Below are positions 22,205 through 33,637 of a stretch of DNA of 64,000 bases, one piece after another. A model generated the notes under the pieces. The model was not told where the DNA came from. It made no database searches and saw nothing but the letters and a program-made list of their open reading frames with translations. The stretch is from positions 198,171,427 to 198,235,426 of the forward strand of contig OZ005660.1 of assembly GCA_963930645.1 (NCBI GenBank). Reading direction: 5' to 3'. The position numbers and the translations under genes were made by a program. This DNA comes from Salticus scenicus. Taxonomy: Eukaryota; Arthropoda; Arachnida; Araneae; Salticidae. Numbering within the stretch: position 1 is the stretch's first letter; each line of letters opens with the position of its first letter.

Positions 22205-22285
22205 AATAAATATCTTTTTATGCAGATGCTCTACCACCATTTAGCTATACTGGCTGCTTATCAATCGGCATTTCCCATATAATAT
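22205..22285 (-). repeat. SINE head fragment, minus strand
   Basis: On the minus strand a box-A-like TAGCTAAATGGTGGTAGAGC is followed by ATCTGCAT, matching the head of the SINE at 21945. Confidence 0.6.
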
Positions 22286-22299
22286 CCATAGACATGCCC

Positions 22300-22500
22300 C
22301 AGTGGTAGAAACATCGCGACATAGTCGCGGAAACAGAAAAATGGCTTGCAGACAGTTTTTGTCTGCACTAATAAAAAAATTTGTCCACAACTTTCGGACA
22401 GTCTTTGTCTGCTCTAATAAAAAAAAATTGCCCACAACTTTCGGACAGTCTTTGTCTGCAATTTACGGACATTTTTCGCCTGCGACAATGTGCTACCGAT
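22300..22500. repeat. Dispersed repeat with short internal duplication
   Basis: The words GACATAGTCGCGGA, GCTTG and TTTTTGTCTGCACTAATAAA recur at 42900-42985. Inside this copy the unit CACAACTTTCGGACAGTC is repeated twice. Open frames cross it on both strands without any domain. Confidence 0.6.
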
Positions 22501-22519
22501 GTACGACATCTTAGTTAAT

Positions 22520-23740
22520 GTGAAGCATCAATCTGCATCACTAAAAGAGGGGGACAGTCTTATCCCTCTTACCCCCCATGATGCTTTATCTCAGAAAATC
22601 ATGGTCTGAACTAAAAAATTTTAAATTTGGAGTTAAATGGATGCTAATATGACAAAGACTGCAGGGTCTTAACTCCTCTTACCCCCACATGCTTTATCTA
22701 AAAAAATCATGGTCTGAAACTACAAAATTTGAAGTTTGGAATTGAATGAGTGCTAGTATGACAAAGACTGCATCATTAAAAGGAGGGAGGGTCTTAACTC
22801 CACTTACCCCCCCCCCCCCCCAGTGCTTTATCTCAAACTGAACTATAAAATTTTATATTTGGAGTTGAATGGGAGTTAGTATTATATGAACTGCATCATT
22901 AAAAGAGGGGAGGGTCTTACCCCTCTCCCCCATGCCTTATCATGAATTTCATGGATTAAACTTTAAATTTTTTTTAATTTGGAGTTGAATAGGTGTTAGT
23001 ATGATACGGACTGGATCGTAGAAAGAGGGGGAGGACCTCCTCCCCACTTAAATGAAATTTTAAATTTGGAGTTAAATGGGTGTTACCGTACCGTATGATA
23101 CAACACCCATTCCACTTACATGGAATTTTGAAATTTTAAATTTGGAGTTGAATGGTACAAACTACATCGTTAAAGGGAGGGAGGCTCTAACCTCCCCCCA
23201 TGCCTTATCATAAAAAATCATGGCCCGAACTTCACAAAAATTTGAATTTGGAGTTGAATGAGTTTAAGGGGAGGATCTTAACACATCTTACCATCTACAG
23301 TGCTTTATCTAAAAAAAATCATTTTCTGAACTTTACAAAATTTTAAGTTTGGAGTTAAATGGGTGTTAATATGACAAAGACTGAATCATTAAAATTGGGA
23401 GCATCTCCCCCCCCCCCCCTTGAAGCCTTATCTTGAAAACTCTAAACTTCACAAAATTTTTAATTAGGAGTTGAGTGGGTGGTAGTCTTCCAAAGACTGT
23501 GCAATTGGAAGGAGACAGGTTCTGTTCCTCTCCAATTGTGCTTTATCAGTTACAGTCCTAACTTTATGAAATTTTAAATTTCAAGTTGGTTAAATGTTAG
23601 TATGACAAAGAGTGCACTGTTGGAAAGGGGAGGTGCTGATCCCCCTCTGTGACTTCTCAGTTACAGTCCAAATTTTAAATTGGACATTATTGAGTGTTGG
23701 CGTCACAGAAACTGCATAATTTAATAGACAGCATCTGGAC
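22520..23740. repeat. Tandem array, unit about 110-120 bp, about 11 copies
   Basis: Each unit has GGAGTTGAATGGGTGTTAG, then ATGACAAAGACTGCATC, a G-rich run, CTTACCCC and a C-rich run, then GCTTTATCT and AAATTTTAAATTTGG. Anchors recur near 22628, 22736, 22861, 22981, 23068, 23141, 23241, 23350, 23467 and 23583. Units are diverged and vary in length. The paired G-rich and C-rich runs could form hairpins. Confidence 0.85.
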
Positions 23741-24550
23741 CATTTTCTCCCTATGGTATTAGGTCTTTTAAAAACTTTCAGAAATTAACTACTTAAATTT
23801 CAATTCTTTTGGATACTGCATAACAAAAACTACTTCCTTTGAATGGGAAGGGAACAAATTATTTAAACTAGGACGAAAGAAAGGATTAAAATAAAAAACT
23901 TGTGTATTACATGATTAATGCATGAATAGTTTATTTAAGTCACTCACAATATTATTGTTTTGTATATAATATGAACTGTTGTGTGAGTTTTTTCCATGAC
24001 AGATACTTCCTTTCGAATCCACAGAATTAAATTCTGCTTTTGCCAGAATTTCGTCGAAATCTTTTTTTTTTTTTTTTTAAGTAAAGAAAATTAATAATAA
24101 TCAGTATCAAAACAAACAATATCTTTTTTTTTTTCAACAATTAAAAATTTAAATGTCCCTTTTTAAAGCTTTTACCAGGTTATTATTTTCATATTTTAAT
24201 TAATTTCAAAAAATCTAATCAAAATTTCGTTACAAATACGGTACCAAATGAAAGGGGCATTTTTCTGAATCCGTCTGATTAATTAATGGGCAATTAGATT
24301 TTTTTTTAATTATCTAAAGTATGAAAATCTGATGGCAACTTGTGCATGTATATATATATAATCTCAACAATAGAAAAATTAAACAAAAATTATTATTATT
24401 TTTTTTTTTTACTTAAGCTAAGTAAAATGGTACAAAAATCAATACTTGAACACATGTTACTAGTAGGGCCTTTTAAATTTCAATGCAAAAAACAAGTTTT
24501 CCAATTTTTTTTTTTTTATTTAATGTGGTTTAATTAGTTACAAGCTACAG
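23741..24550. other. AT-rich stretch, no gene seen
   Basis: T-rich tracts near 24061-24079. The word ACGGTACCAAATGAAAGGGG (24239) recurs near 24857 inside the Helitron-like element, so an older repeat copy may lie here. Confidence 0.4.
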
Positions 24551-26672
24551 CTATAATAATAAAGGGAAAGGTTTGTCTGTCTGTTCTTTTATACGTTCAG
24601 CCCCTATTAAACGCAGAAGTACAAGAGTTGACATACGGATGCTCTGGAGCCTTTCCGAGGTCCTCCTGAGAACAGAATTTAAAATTTTTAATTAGTTGTG
24701 GAGATATTAATTAAAATGTCCACTCATGTCTAATCTAAAAGCGATCTCAATGACCAAGAATTCACTGCCATTGCTTAAAAAAAAGATATTTTAACGGAGT
24801 TAAAAGCAGAAAAAGTGGAAAATAAATTAAAAATATTTTTCCGATCGTTGCGATTTCGGTACCAAATGAAAGGGGAATTTTTTCTGAATCTATGTGTGCA
24901 AGCGGCTTATCGGTACAACAATTAGATTTTTAAATAATTAACTAAAGTATGAATTTTTTGTGTCAACATCATTTCAAATACCAGACGACCGTCTGCCATG
25001 AAAAAGGAAATGATTGTAACCAATCAAGATGTCACGTGTTTTATAGTGGGGGGAGAAATTGCATTTTTCAAATTTTCATTCACATTACATTTGAATTAAT
25101 ATTTGGCCTAGACAGCATATTATAAAGCTACTGTTCAATTTTCATGAAAATATGTGGATAAACAAAAAAATTAGATTAAATTTTGTTTTATATTTTGCAG
25201 TATTTTAAATTGAGATATGCTGTTGAAATTTCGTAATATTTGGTTTTAACGCCCGATAATTCGATTCTGAATATTTTTGAAAGTGTAGAATTAATAGGGA
25301 GGGAGAGGGCGAAGGGGCCAAATACAGCGTTTGAAATTGGTATTATTAGGTTTTAAGGAAAGATAAATCGATTGCAGATATTTTCAAGTGTAAAATTATT
25401 AGAAGGGACGGAAAGGGGGGGGGAAGGGACAAAAACGTAGAAAAGGAGAAGGTTGTTTTGGAGAAAACAACAGAAAACCCAGAACGCCTTTATTCTTTTA
25501 TATTTTGCAGAGTTTCAAATTTTGATACTCCTTTCACATTTCATACTATTGATTTTTAACAGTATTTAGCCCAGAATTATGCAAGTTTCGGAGAAAACCA
25601 CGAAAAAGTCAGACATAAATCGTTTTATAATAGTGTTTATATCATTTTTGTATCTCAGCTTCTAATTAACATAATTTCAAAAGTAATATGTCATTTTGAA
25701 ACTTATTTGAAATGAATTACAAGAGTAGACGCCACAAATTTCTGTCACCTTCCATTAACCGACTACCATAAGTAATGGAATTCGAGATTTCACATGATTT
25801 ACACGTTTTAAGGTGTCCTGATTAGGTTTTTCTTTTGTATCTCAGCTACTGATTAAAATAATTTTATAAGTAATACATTATTTGAAAGCTTTGTTGATTT
25901 TGAATTGAACAGTAGATTACAGAAATTTCTACCGCTAGATGGTGCTGCAATAGTTTAAAATTTCAATATTTCGAATTCTAAATATGATTAAATTATTTTT
26001 AATGCATCATTCGTAAGTTATTTTAAAGTACTTTAAAATTATCGAATAACCTACATTAAATTTATCCAATAGAGGGCGCTAGTCACAATTATTTGAGATT
26101 TCACCTGATTTATATGTTTTAAGATGTTCTCAAGGGGGGCAAAAAATTAGAAATTGAGTTAGACCATTCAAAATTGGTATATATAGGTTTTGGGTGCCTA
26201 CGAGTCAAATGTGGATATTTTCGAAAGTGTAAAATTAAGGAGGGACAGGAAGGGTGGTGAAGGAATACGTGCATGCAGCAAGCGTATATATGAATTCGTG
26301 AGCACTGCGCACACACAGGTCTACGCTGACGAAAGCAGAGGAGACCCGGTATGAGTTTTTACCCAATAAGAAATGACTTTTTTTTTTATTCCTTTTCTTA
26401 AGGTTTATGAGTAATAACATGGAATTTAGAAAAATCATAAGGGTGGTGAAGGAATACGCATGCGCAGCACTCATGTATATGCATTTGTGCATGCGCATTG
26501 TGCACGGGTCTACGCTGCCGAAGGCAGTGGGGACCCGGTGCGACATTTTTCCCAATCAGAGGTTTTTTTTTTTTTTTTTTCACATGATAAAAATTAATGC
26601 AATTCTGAGAATTCATTAATTATAATGATTCATTTAAAAATAGTGACCAGCGAAGCGGGCGTAGCCTACTAG
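24551..26672 (+). mobile_element. Non-autonomous Helitron-like element, degraded
   Basis: The left end CTATAATAATAAAGGGAAAG followed by GTTTGTCTGTCTGTTC is the start style of several arthropod Helitron families. The right end has AGCGAAGCGGGCGTAGCC, then CTAG followed by T (26669-26673), the short hairpin and CTRR-T expected of a Helitron 3' end. The canonical 5' TC reads GC here and the terminal hairpin is partly eroded. No Rep/helicase frame exists in its 2.1 kb, so it would have needed outside enzymes. Confidence 0.55.
26230..26565 (+). repeat. Imperfect direct duplication inside the Helitron-like element
   Basis: Two ~190 bp copies start GGGTGGTGAAGGAATACG (26249 and 26439) and end in TCTACGCTGCCGAAGGCAG-type sequence with GACCCGGT. 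The same hairpin word is the core of the satellite at 49.5 kb. The open frames here are repeat translations with no known domain. Confidence 0.75.
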
Positions 26673-26679
26673 TTACTAA

Positions 26680-29221
26680 TAAATGTAAGTTGCCCCCTCC
26701 TCCCATCTCCTAGTAGATCAACTAAACTAACTCGCTTCTAACACATTTTTCATCTGTGTTAGAATTTAAAAAAAAAAAAAAAAAAAAATGCTTTCATTCA
26801 ATACACCATAAAAGCATATAAACATTAAAAAAAAAAAAAAAAAAACTTTTAATTTTTGTTTATATAAAGTGAGGAAGAAAAATTTGGAAAGTACAATGCC
26901 TCTTCCTCCCTAAGAAATTGCAGAAGCATGTGCTTCTGAAGTCTGCTACTTGTAAGTAACAGTCTTTATTATATGCAGGGATGATAGTGAATTCATGAGA
27001 AGAATACCTGAAATTTCGGCGAGAAAAATTTTTTGTATAGGTAGAAAACATATATAATTCATTACAGAGAGCTCCAATCCTCTCATTATAAAAAATAAGA
27101 ATTTTAATCAGGTTTAGCAGTCATATGAAATTTATATTTTAGTTTTATTATATAAATTTAACTACGAAAAAAACTGAAAATATAGTACTAGAAAAAAAAA
27201 AAATCAGGTAAAATACCTGAACACAATGACCTTTGTACATGTTTACGCATAGGTGTAACTTAAGCGAAAATTGTGTGTGTGTGAGGGACATTCCCTTAGA
27301 CACTTTATCAAAATAAAAAAAATCTACAGTGACTCCACTAGGCTTTCCGAACATTAAGCACTTAACGGTTGTATAAATAAAATAAAGTAAGAAAAATCAT
27401 TACATACACAAAAGAAAAAATTATAATATGGTGTATCAGTACTTTTCTTCATATAGTATGCTGTTTAATTCAACGCATGTTACGCTTCAAATAATTGAGT
27501 CCATAGATCATAATAGATTTTCGCTGTGTACATGAAAAAAAGAAAAAAAAAAAACAATAACTCCATAAATGACATATTATATATGACATTGTATTCAAAG
27601 ATTACTACATTAACTATAGATAGCTAAACTTAAATTAGAGTTTTTCTCACATAAAATTTTTAACATAGAAACAAATTTGTGCAGCCTTGTGGAACCAATT
27701 CATTAAAATTTTTGGTCCGAAAACAAACACTCATAAAAAAAAAAAAAAAAAAAAAAAACAAATTTGAAATGAAAAATCTTTCATCTTTCACAAAATTTAG
27801 CAAATTTCAACAAACCCTTCACAACAATAGAATGATTTAAGAGTTTTCGAAAAATTTTGATAACAAATTATGTTTTTTGCTGATAAGCTTCAAAAATACA
27901 TTATATTATATTTCTATGATAAACACCAGAAAACTTGGAATTAGATAAATAAACTTGTACATATATATATATACAAAGTTTCATCAATTTGCAGTGCAAT
28001 AACTATGTCAGTGATTGACAGTGAAAAAAAGACGTTTTTAAGCAATTAAATGTAATTAATCTGAAATTATACAAATGAGGTGTAAAATTATGCATCATTA
28101 GCAATTCACATTAATCCAGATTTTTTTTTTTTTTTACTCTTCTGCTCTTGCATTCATTAATTCACACACAGTTTTTACCTTTGATGAAAAATTGACATTA
28201 AAAATTAGACGCATTGGGCTCTAAAATACTCTAAAAAGAAAAAAAAAGAATACAGTGATGGATACAAATTTTATCTCACAGCTCACACTCCCTTTCAAAC
28301 TCAAATAATCAATTACATTAAATATTGGCACTGTTAAAAACAGGTCTAATGAAATAAACAGATCTTACTGCTATTTCATCATTCATAATGGTCAGCAGCC
28401 ATTTTGAATCTTTCAATAATGACATGAGCAAAAATCAGGATTGAAAGATAAACCACGGGTAAGTTTTGTATTATTTTATATACTAAATGTTACATGTAAG
28501 AGAAAAAAATATACAGTATTGCTTTAACAAATTTAAAAAGAATTAGTATTCTATAAACATTTAAATAAGAATAATCACAGGAAAAAATACTCACAGTTAG
28601 GCTTAGTAAATAAGGTGAAAGAAAAAAAACAATGTATATAAAGACTTAAAAATGATCTTATCTTATTAATTATTTTAGATATTAGAATATTTTAATTGAA
28701 AAATAACTAGTATGATAATTAATACATATCTAGTATAATGATTACACTGAATTTGCAATGATTTTTAATAATATCTAGTATAAAATGTCCTCCATGTTCA
28801 AAATACTTTTCATACAACTTAAGTATATTGCATAATTCTATACATGAAACATATACTGTAAAAATGTTAAAATAAATTATGTGTTATACTCTAACAATAC
28901 TTTCTATTAAGAGTTTAACTTAAGTACTTAAATTATCTAACTACCTAATTTCTTTCATGTACTGTTTAAAAACATATGACAAATGATGTAGAAATTTACT
29001 ATGACCTTGTGTTTATTAACAGAGAGGGAAAAAGTAAATACAAAATATCTTAAAAAGAATAAATTGATATTTAAAGCTTACTTTAAAGTTATTTTTCTGT
29101 ATTTTACAATGTAAGCTTAGCAGTTATTGTTTGTTTTAAACCTAACAGACAAATTTCTTTAAAGTTTAAGAACAATAATAACAAAAGATTGTTAAGAAAA
29201 AAATTAGGCCTTTAACGGTTG
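26680..29221. other. AT-rich region poor in recognisable repeats
   Basis: I find no transposon termini, SINEs or arrays here, unlike the flanks. This would suit a long intron or untranslated region, but no convincing exon is visible. The minus-strand frames at 27051-26860 and 27354-27148 lack domains. Confidence 0.4.
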
Positions 29222-29352
29222 ATTTTCAACCTGACACCTGGAGTCTCGTCCATAGCTGCATTGTGTAGGGGTTTAGTTGTTTTCCAGGTGCCGGCCCCAT
29301 CCCTACACTAGGCTATGGATTCTTCGACTTCATCTACAGTAAAATCCATACG
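29222..29352. other. GC-rich island of unknown nature
   Basis: A roughly 130 bp block stands out from very AT-rich surroundings. TCCATAGC...TGTGTAGGG and CCCTACAC...GCTATGGA form an imperfect hairpin around GGTGCCGGCCCC. Both strands have short open stretches (about 38 codons plus, about 24 minus). On the minus strand TTTTACTGTAG followed by ATGAAGTCG looks like a splice acceptor. It could be a terminal exon, a structured RNA or an unknown SINE; I cannot decide. Confidence 0.4.
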
Positions 29353-31150
29353 TGTATTCATCTTTTATAGATTACTAATATAAAAATGAGGTCTTTTACC
29401 ATGTAAGTAAAATTTATAATTATATTCTTACATGTACAGTAACTTGTCATAATTCCTTATTAAAAAGTTTAAGTTATTTTTGTTAGTATTTTTTTTTTTC
29501 AAAAAGTTTACAAAACACTATCTTTATAAATAAATAAAAATATTTTTTTAACTAACATAATCAAAGTAGACATCAAATTAAATCTTATGAAATTTTCTTT
29601 AAAATGAGGAGTCCGAAATTTCTCTATCTCTTACAAAACATAATGTGTTTATTTAAGCTAAAATATGCCCAATTTTCAAAATCAAAAGATATAAAATATT
29701 TTTAAGAGCATTTTATCATTTATTTCAAAAAGAGGAATGATTCCTGAATGTTTAAAACAAAAACACACTTGGCATGGGTTGATTTTACAAACAAAAAAAT
29801 TTGTAAAGCATGTGTGAAGCACAAAATAGCCTGCCTTTAACTAATTCAATAAATATTAGAGATTATATTTTAAACAGGGCTTTGCACAGTACTTTTAAAC
29901 TTTTTAATGCATAATTTTCTGCAAATTAACCTTTATTTATAGATACTGCATTAAAAATTAATTTAAATACAAGTGGTAGATGATAAATTTGCGATTAAGC
30001 TTACTTTTATCTGTTTACACTGTATTTCAATAAAACAACGATAATTCATAATCTAAACGTAATCTGCTTCTTTTTTAATTTAATTTAACAGCATCCAGCT
30101 TCAAATACGTTAAGTAAATATGTAAAATTAATATTTACGAGAGGATTATTAAAGAGTAAACTTTTGACAAAATTGTTAAATCATCATTCTTTTTTTTTTC
30201 TTTTCCAAAATAAAAAAGCCTTAATTAAATCAAATACAAAACTAATCTGTCTTTCTTTCCTTTTTAATTAACAAAAGATATATACATAATTAAACAGTTA
30301 AATATTTAAAATTATACATGTACAAGTAACAAGCAACATACTTAAGCATTTTATGCAAGTCCGTTTCTTAAATATCCTAATCTGAAAACACATGGACGAA
30401 CCCATTTTTACAAAACAATTTATATAATTCAAACTTCACGCTACTAAAATATATATTACAAGCTTTAAAAATATGCAAGTATCACACTCAAAATTTTGTT
30501 AAATTTGAAATATTGACGTTCAGGTTGACATTTCCGTGGAATTGCCTTATTACGAATCAACAGCTATATAATAAAATTAAATTAATGTCAGGCACACTGA
30601 TAAGATTATATATGAAAGAAAAAGATATACATTCAACTTATTCAAAAAATACTTCTATGTAGATTTTTCATTTTAAAATTTATAAGTTTAATATATGTTT
30701 ACAATAAATTTTGGTGAGTATTTTATAATAAGACGATTAATATATATATAGCGAATAAAAGTAGTCTTAAAGATACAATAATGAAGTTGCAGCAATCTCA
30801 TAAACAATATACCCGCGAGATATTCATCAAACAAAATCTATTCAATTTCAAAGTATCCAAATCAAAAGAAAAGGAATAACTTGAAAAAATATAAATATAT
30901 TTTAAATGAATAATAAAAAAATTTTCTCTCAAATCGCTCACACAAACAAAACAAACTATCCTTCCAAATACATTTAGTTAAGCGGAATTCGTATTTGTCA
31001 GCAAAGCTGATTGGTTCCGTGGTGTAAACATTCCATGACGTACGCAAACCTCTGACGAGATGCGCAGAACAAATGTCAAGAAGATTTCTCGATCTCGATC
31101 TTTGAGGCTCCAAGGTCTTGTGCAACCCTGCTCCCGCTCAGGCGAAATCA
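29353..31150. other. AT-rich region, no gene seen
   Basis: Composition rises in GC from about 30970 (GCGGAATTCG, CATGACGTACG, CTCCCGCTCAGG). Open frames of 80-90 codons cross that part on both strands, but I recognise no domain. Confidence 0.4.
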
Positions 31151-31153
31151 TTC

Positions 31154-31210
31154 TCGCCAACATTTGGCTTGATTTGGTCCATTCGAGTACAATGCGTAAA
31201 TTCGCGCTCC
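31154..31210. repeat. Dispersed terminal sequence, inverse of 12996-13060
   Basis: CGCCAACATTTGGCTTGATT followed by TGGTCCATTCGAGTACAATG is the reverse complement of the sequence at 13 kb, with few differences. Confidence 0.55.
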
Positions 31211-32808
31211 TATATATATGAGCTGGCGCATCAGGCATTTTGTTGCCTTAGGGTTGCCAAATATACCCAGCGCGTTTCTCTGATGAACAAACGACAAACA
31301 TTTTTTTTAATCGTTTTACGTTACTTTAGAGAAACTTGTTTTATTATATTTCATAATTTTACCTAAGTAAACTATGATATGGAAGTTTGTTTAGCGATAA
31401 AATGCTATAATCATTCAAGAAGTGAATATAAAGTCTTCACAGACCTGCTATTACTGTGTATTTGAGTTTTGGCGACATTTTGTAAAAGAAACAGAAACCG
31501 CCCTAACAACACATCTTACCCCAGTACATCCATAGGATATCCTTAGAATAAAATGACATCCTGAGAATGTACTGTGAAAAAAATGTGTTTTTAGGAATAT
31601 TATTGTTGCTTATTGCTCTTATCTTAACCGGATTAGCTTCAGATCAAGATTTTTTAAAATCATTAGGAAAGCGATAAGGACGCAAAGCGGGAATGCTGTC
31701 CTCTTCGGAGGCAAAAAAATGGCAGCGATGCGCCGCCCTATTATTTTATTTAGGGACTCTAGTCCTATCCGTCGGCCTTTACTCCTGTAAACATTCTATC
31801 GGGCTTTCGTGTATCCGGCATAATGCCAATGAATCAAAACACATTCACTAAGGATGAATATTTAAGTTAAAATGTGACTGAAAGACAAGATCCCTCCACA
31901 AATAAAAAAAAAAAAAATCCAGGAAGTAAGTGAATTATCAATGATAGAACTGGATGTCTCTGTTTCGTGTCCTGTTGAAATTTCGAAACTTTCAACATCT
32001 AATACCTTTTCGTGTGTCATGCTTGAACAGGTACGAACCTAAGCAAAACCTTTACCTAAAGCAAAACCTCCCACATCAGAGAAAAGATGTGACTAAAAAC
32101 CAGGGAGATCTATAAATCCAAGAGACACTGCAGAAAAAAAAAGAAAAAGAAATTGAAGAAAAAAAGAATATTCTGTTAGAATATTCCAAAGGGGAGGGGG
32201 AGAAGAGAAAAATTTTGTGTTTCAAATTAAGGCAAAAACATGATAATTATTATATGATAAATAAATATATTACTTGATATTGTTTCTTTTATAAAATACA
32301 GTTTTACTTGCTCATTTTCTATTCATTACAAAGTGAAATCTAAATGTGAGAGAATGACTCTAGGTACAATGAGGTCTGGCCCCAGATACAATGAGGGTGT
32401 TGTACGTAGGGCCCCGAGTGAAGTTTTTTTAAAAACCTTCTATTTGCCGGAATTTATTATTTTAGGTACTTATATCAATCCCAATTGGAAGTAATTAGTC
32501 CTAAATATATGTACACATCAGTTTGATAATTTTAAACAGGTCAAGGGCTCTGTTTTTGGGCATTAAAAAAAAAAGCGGTCCTAGGTACACGGGTCTCCCC
32601 TATATGTTATCAATAAAACAAACAAACAAATTCAAATTCAGTAATAAAAAATTATATTTTTGGAAAAGTGTCCAAAGGATTGTTTTACCCTCACTAAAGA
32701 GCAAAATGGTCCTTCATTTAAAACTAAGTGTAAATTGTTTTTTATCAGTTTATAAAAGTAATTACAATACATAATGAAATAAAATGAGCAAACTACGTCA
32801 TATATCTG
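31211..32808. other. AT-rich stretch, no gene seen
   Basis: Around 31530-31580 are words (GGATATCC, GACATCCTGAG) like those in the repeat around 36.7, 53.0 and 56.0 kb. Otherwise I see nothing. Confidence 0.4.
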
Positions 32809-33022
32809 TGTTATGTATCTGGCAACAGCCAGATTAGAGAACCTTCCAAGCTGTGTGAGGCGCGCGTGCTTTGTTTACTTTTCTGAATTCCATAGTTTCG
32901 TATTGTACATGTTCGGTGTAGTTGTTGTTATGCTCGTTTGTGCCTGTGTATCTTAATGCTAATAAATGTTCTTTGCGTGTATGTAAAACGAATCGTATCG
33001 TCTCTCGGTCTACCTTGCATAC
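32809..33022 (+). repeat. Putative 5' LTR of the Gypsy element
   Basis: Begins TGTTATGTATCTGGCAACAG and ends before the primer site in ...CTTGCATACA, giving TG...CA limits. It contains AATAAATG (about 32961), a likely polyadenylation signal. With no second LTR to align, both limits are estimates. Confidence 0.6.
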
Positions 33023-33035
33023 ATGACAAAAGAGT

Positions 33036-33053
33036 TGGCGACGAGGATGGGAT
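33036..33053 (+). promoter_or_regulatory. Primer-binding site for tRNA-Ser(GCT)
   Basis: TGGCGACGAGGATGGGAT is complementary to the 3' end (with CCA) of animal tRNA-Ser(GCT), as I recall that tRNA. The likely gag start ATG (33047) lies inside it. Confidence 0.8.
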
Positions 33054-33637
33054 CTTCGAACATTAATTTTGAATCTTATGATGCGTCTGTGGAAGACTGG
33101 TCCAGTTATGTGGAACGTCTAGAATCTTACTTCGTTGTTAATGGGATCGAAGATAAAATGAAAGTCCCTGCTATTTTAAGCCTTATGGGAGCAACAACAT
33201 ATAAATTGTTAAAGAATCTGGCCACTCCGAACATTCCTTCTGAATTGACTTATCAAGATATCGTAAAATTACTTTCGGAACATTTGAATCCTAAACCACT
33301 AGAGATGACAGAACGGTTTCGTTTCTACAAGAGGAAGCAATTTGAAGGTGAGTCCATTGCAAATTATTGTGCCGAATTACAAAAACTGTCGATACACTGT
33401 AACTTTGGAAACAATTTAAGTACGATGCTCCGTGATAAATTGGTGATGGGTCTCAAAAACGAAAATATACAGAAAAAGCTGTTAGCAAAGGATAAGTTAA
33501 CATACGAAAAAGCTAAGAGCATTGCATTCGCAATGGAATCTGCTCAGAGAGATGTGTGTGAAATTCAGAATCAAATGGTATCGATAAAAAGATTACATAG
33601 TTCGCAAGATAAAACTATCAAAAAAAGATTTTTCTAA
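33047..33637 (+). CDS. gag: Gag (capsid part) of the Gypsy element
   Basis: The frame opens upstream at 33023, but the ATG at 33047 (peptide MGSSNINFESYDASVEDWSS) is the better start: it begins the conserved Gag N-terminus, which has the W-x3-V-x-RLE-x-Y pattern of Gypsy/Mag-like capsid proteins. The product would package element RNA in cytoplasmic particles. Residues about 60-140 hold the helical retrotransposon-gag region (EMTERFRFYKRKQ, GESIANYCAELQKL). The frame ends at TAA (33635-33637), just after a run of seven A (33620-33626). The nucleocapsid continues at once in the +1 frame, so this stop looks like an indel and not the natural end. Confidence 0.8.
   Translation: MGSSNINFESYDASVEDWSSYVERLESYFVVNGIEDKMKVPAILSLMGATTYKLLKNLATPNIPSELTYQDIVKLLSEHLNPKPLEMTERFRFYKRKQFEGESIANYCAELQKLSIHCNFGNNLSTMLRDKLVMGLKNENIQKKLLAKDKLTYEKAKSIAFAMESAQRDVCEIQNQMVSIKRLHSSQDKTIKKRFF

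Noticed and set aside
26119..26619. Several overlapping frames with histidine- and cysteine-rich peptides
   Set aside because: They translate the duplicated part of the Helitron-like element on both strands and are not conserved between the two copies.
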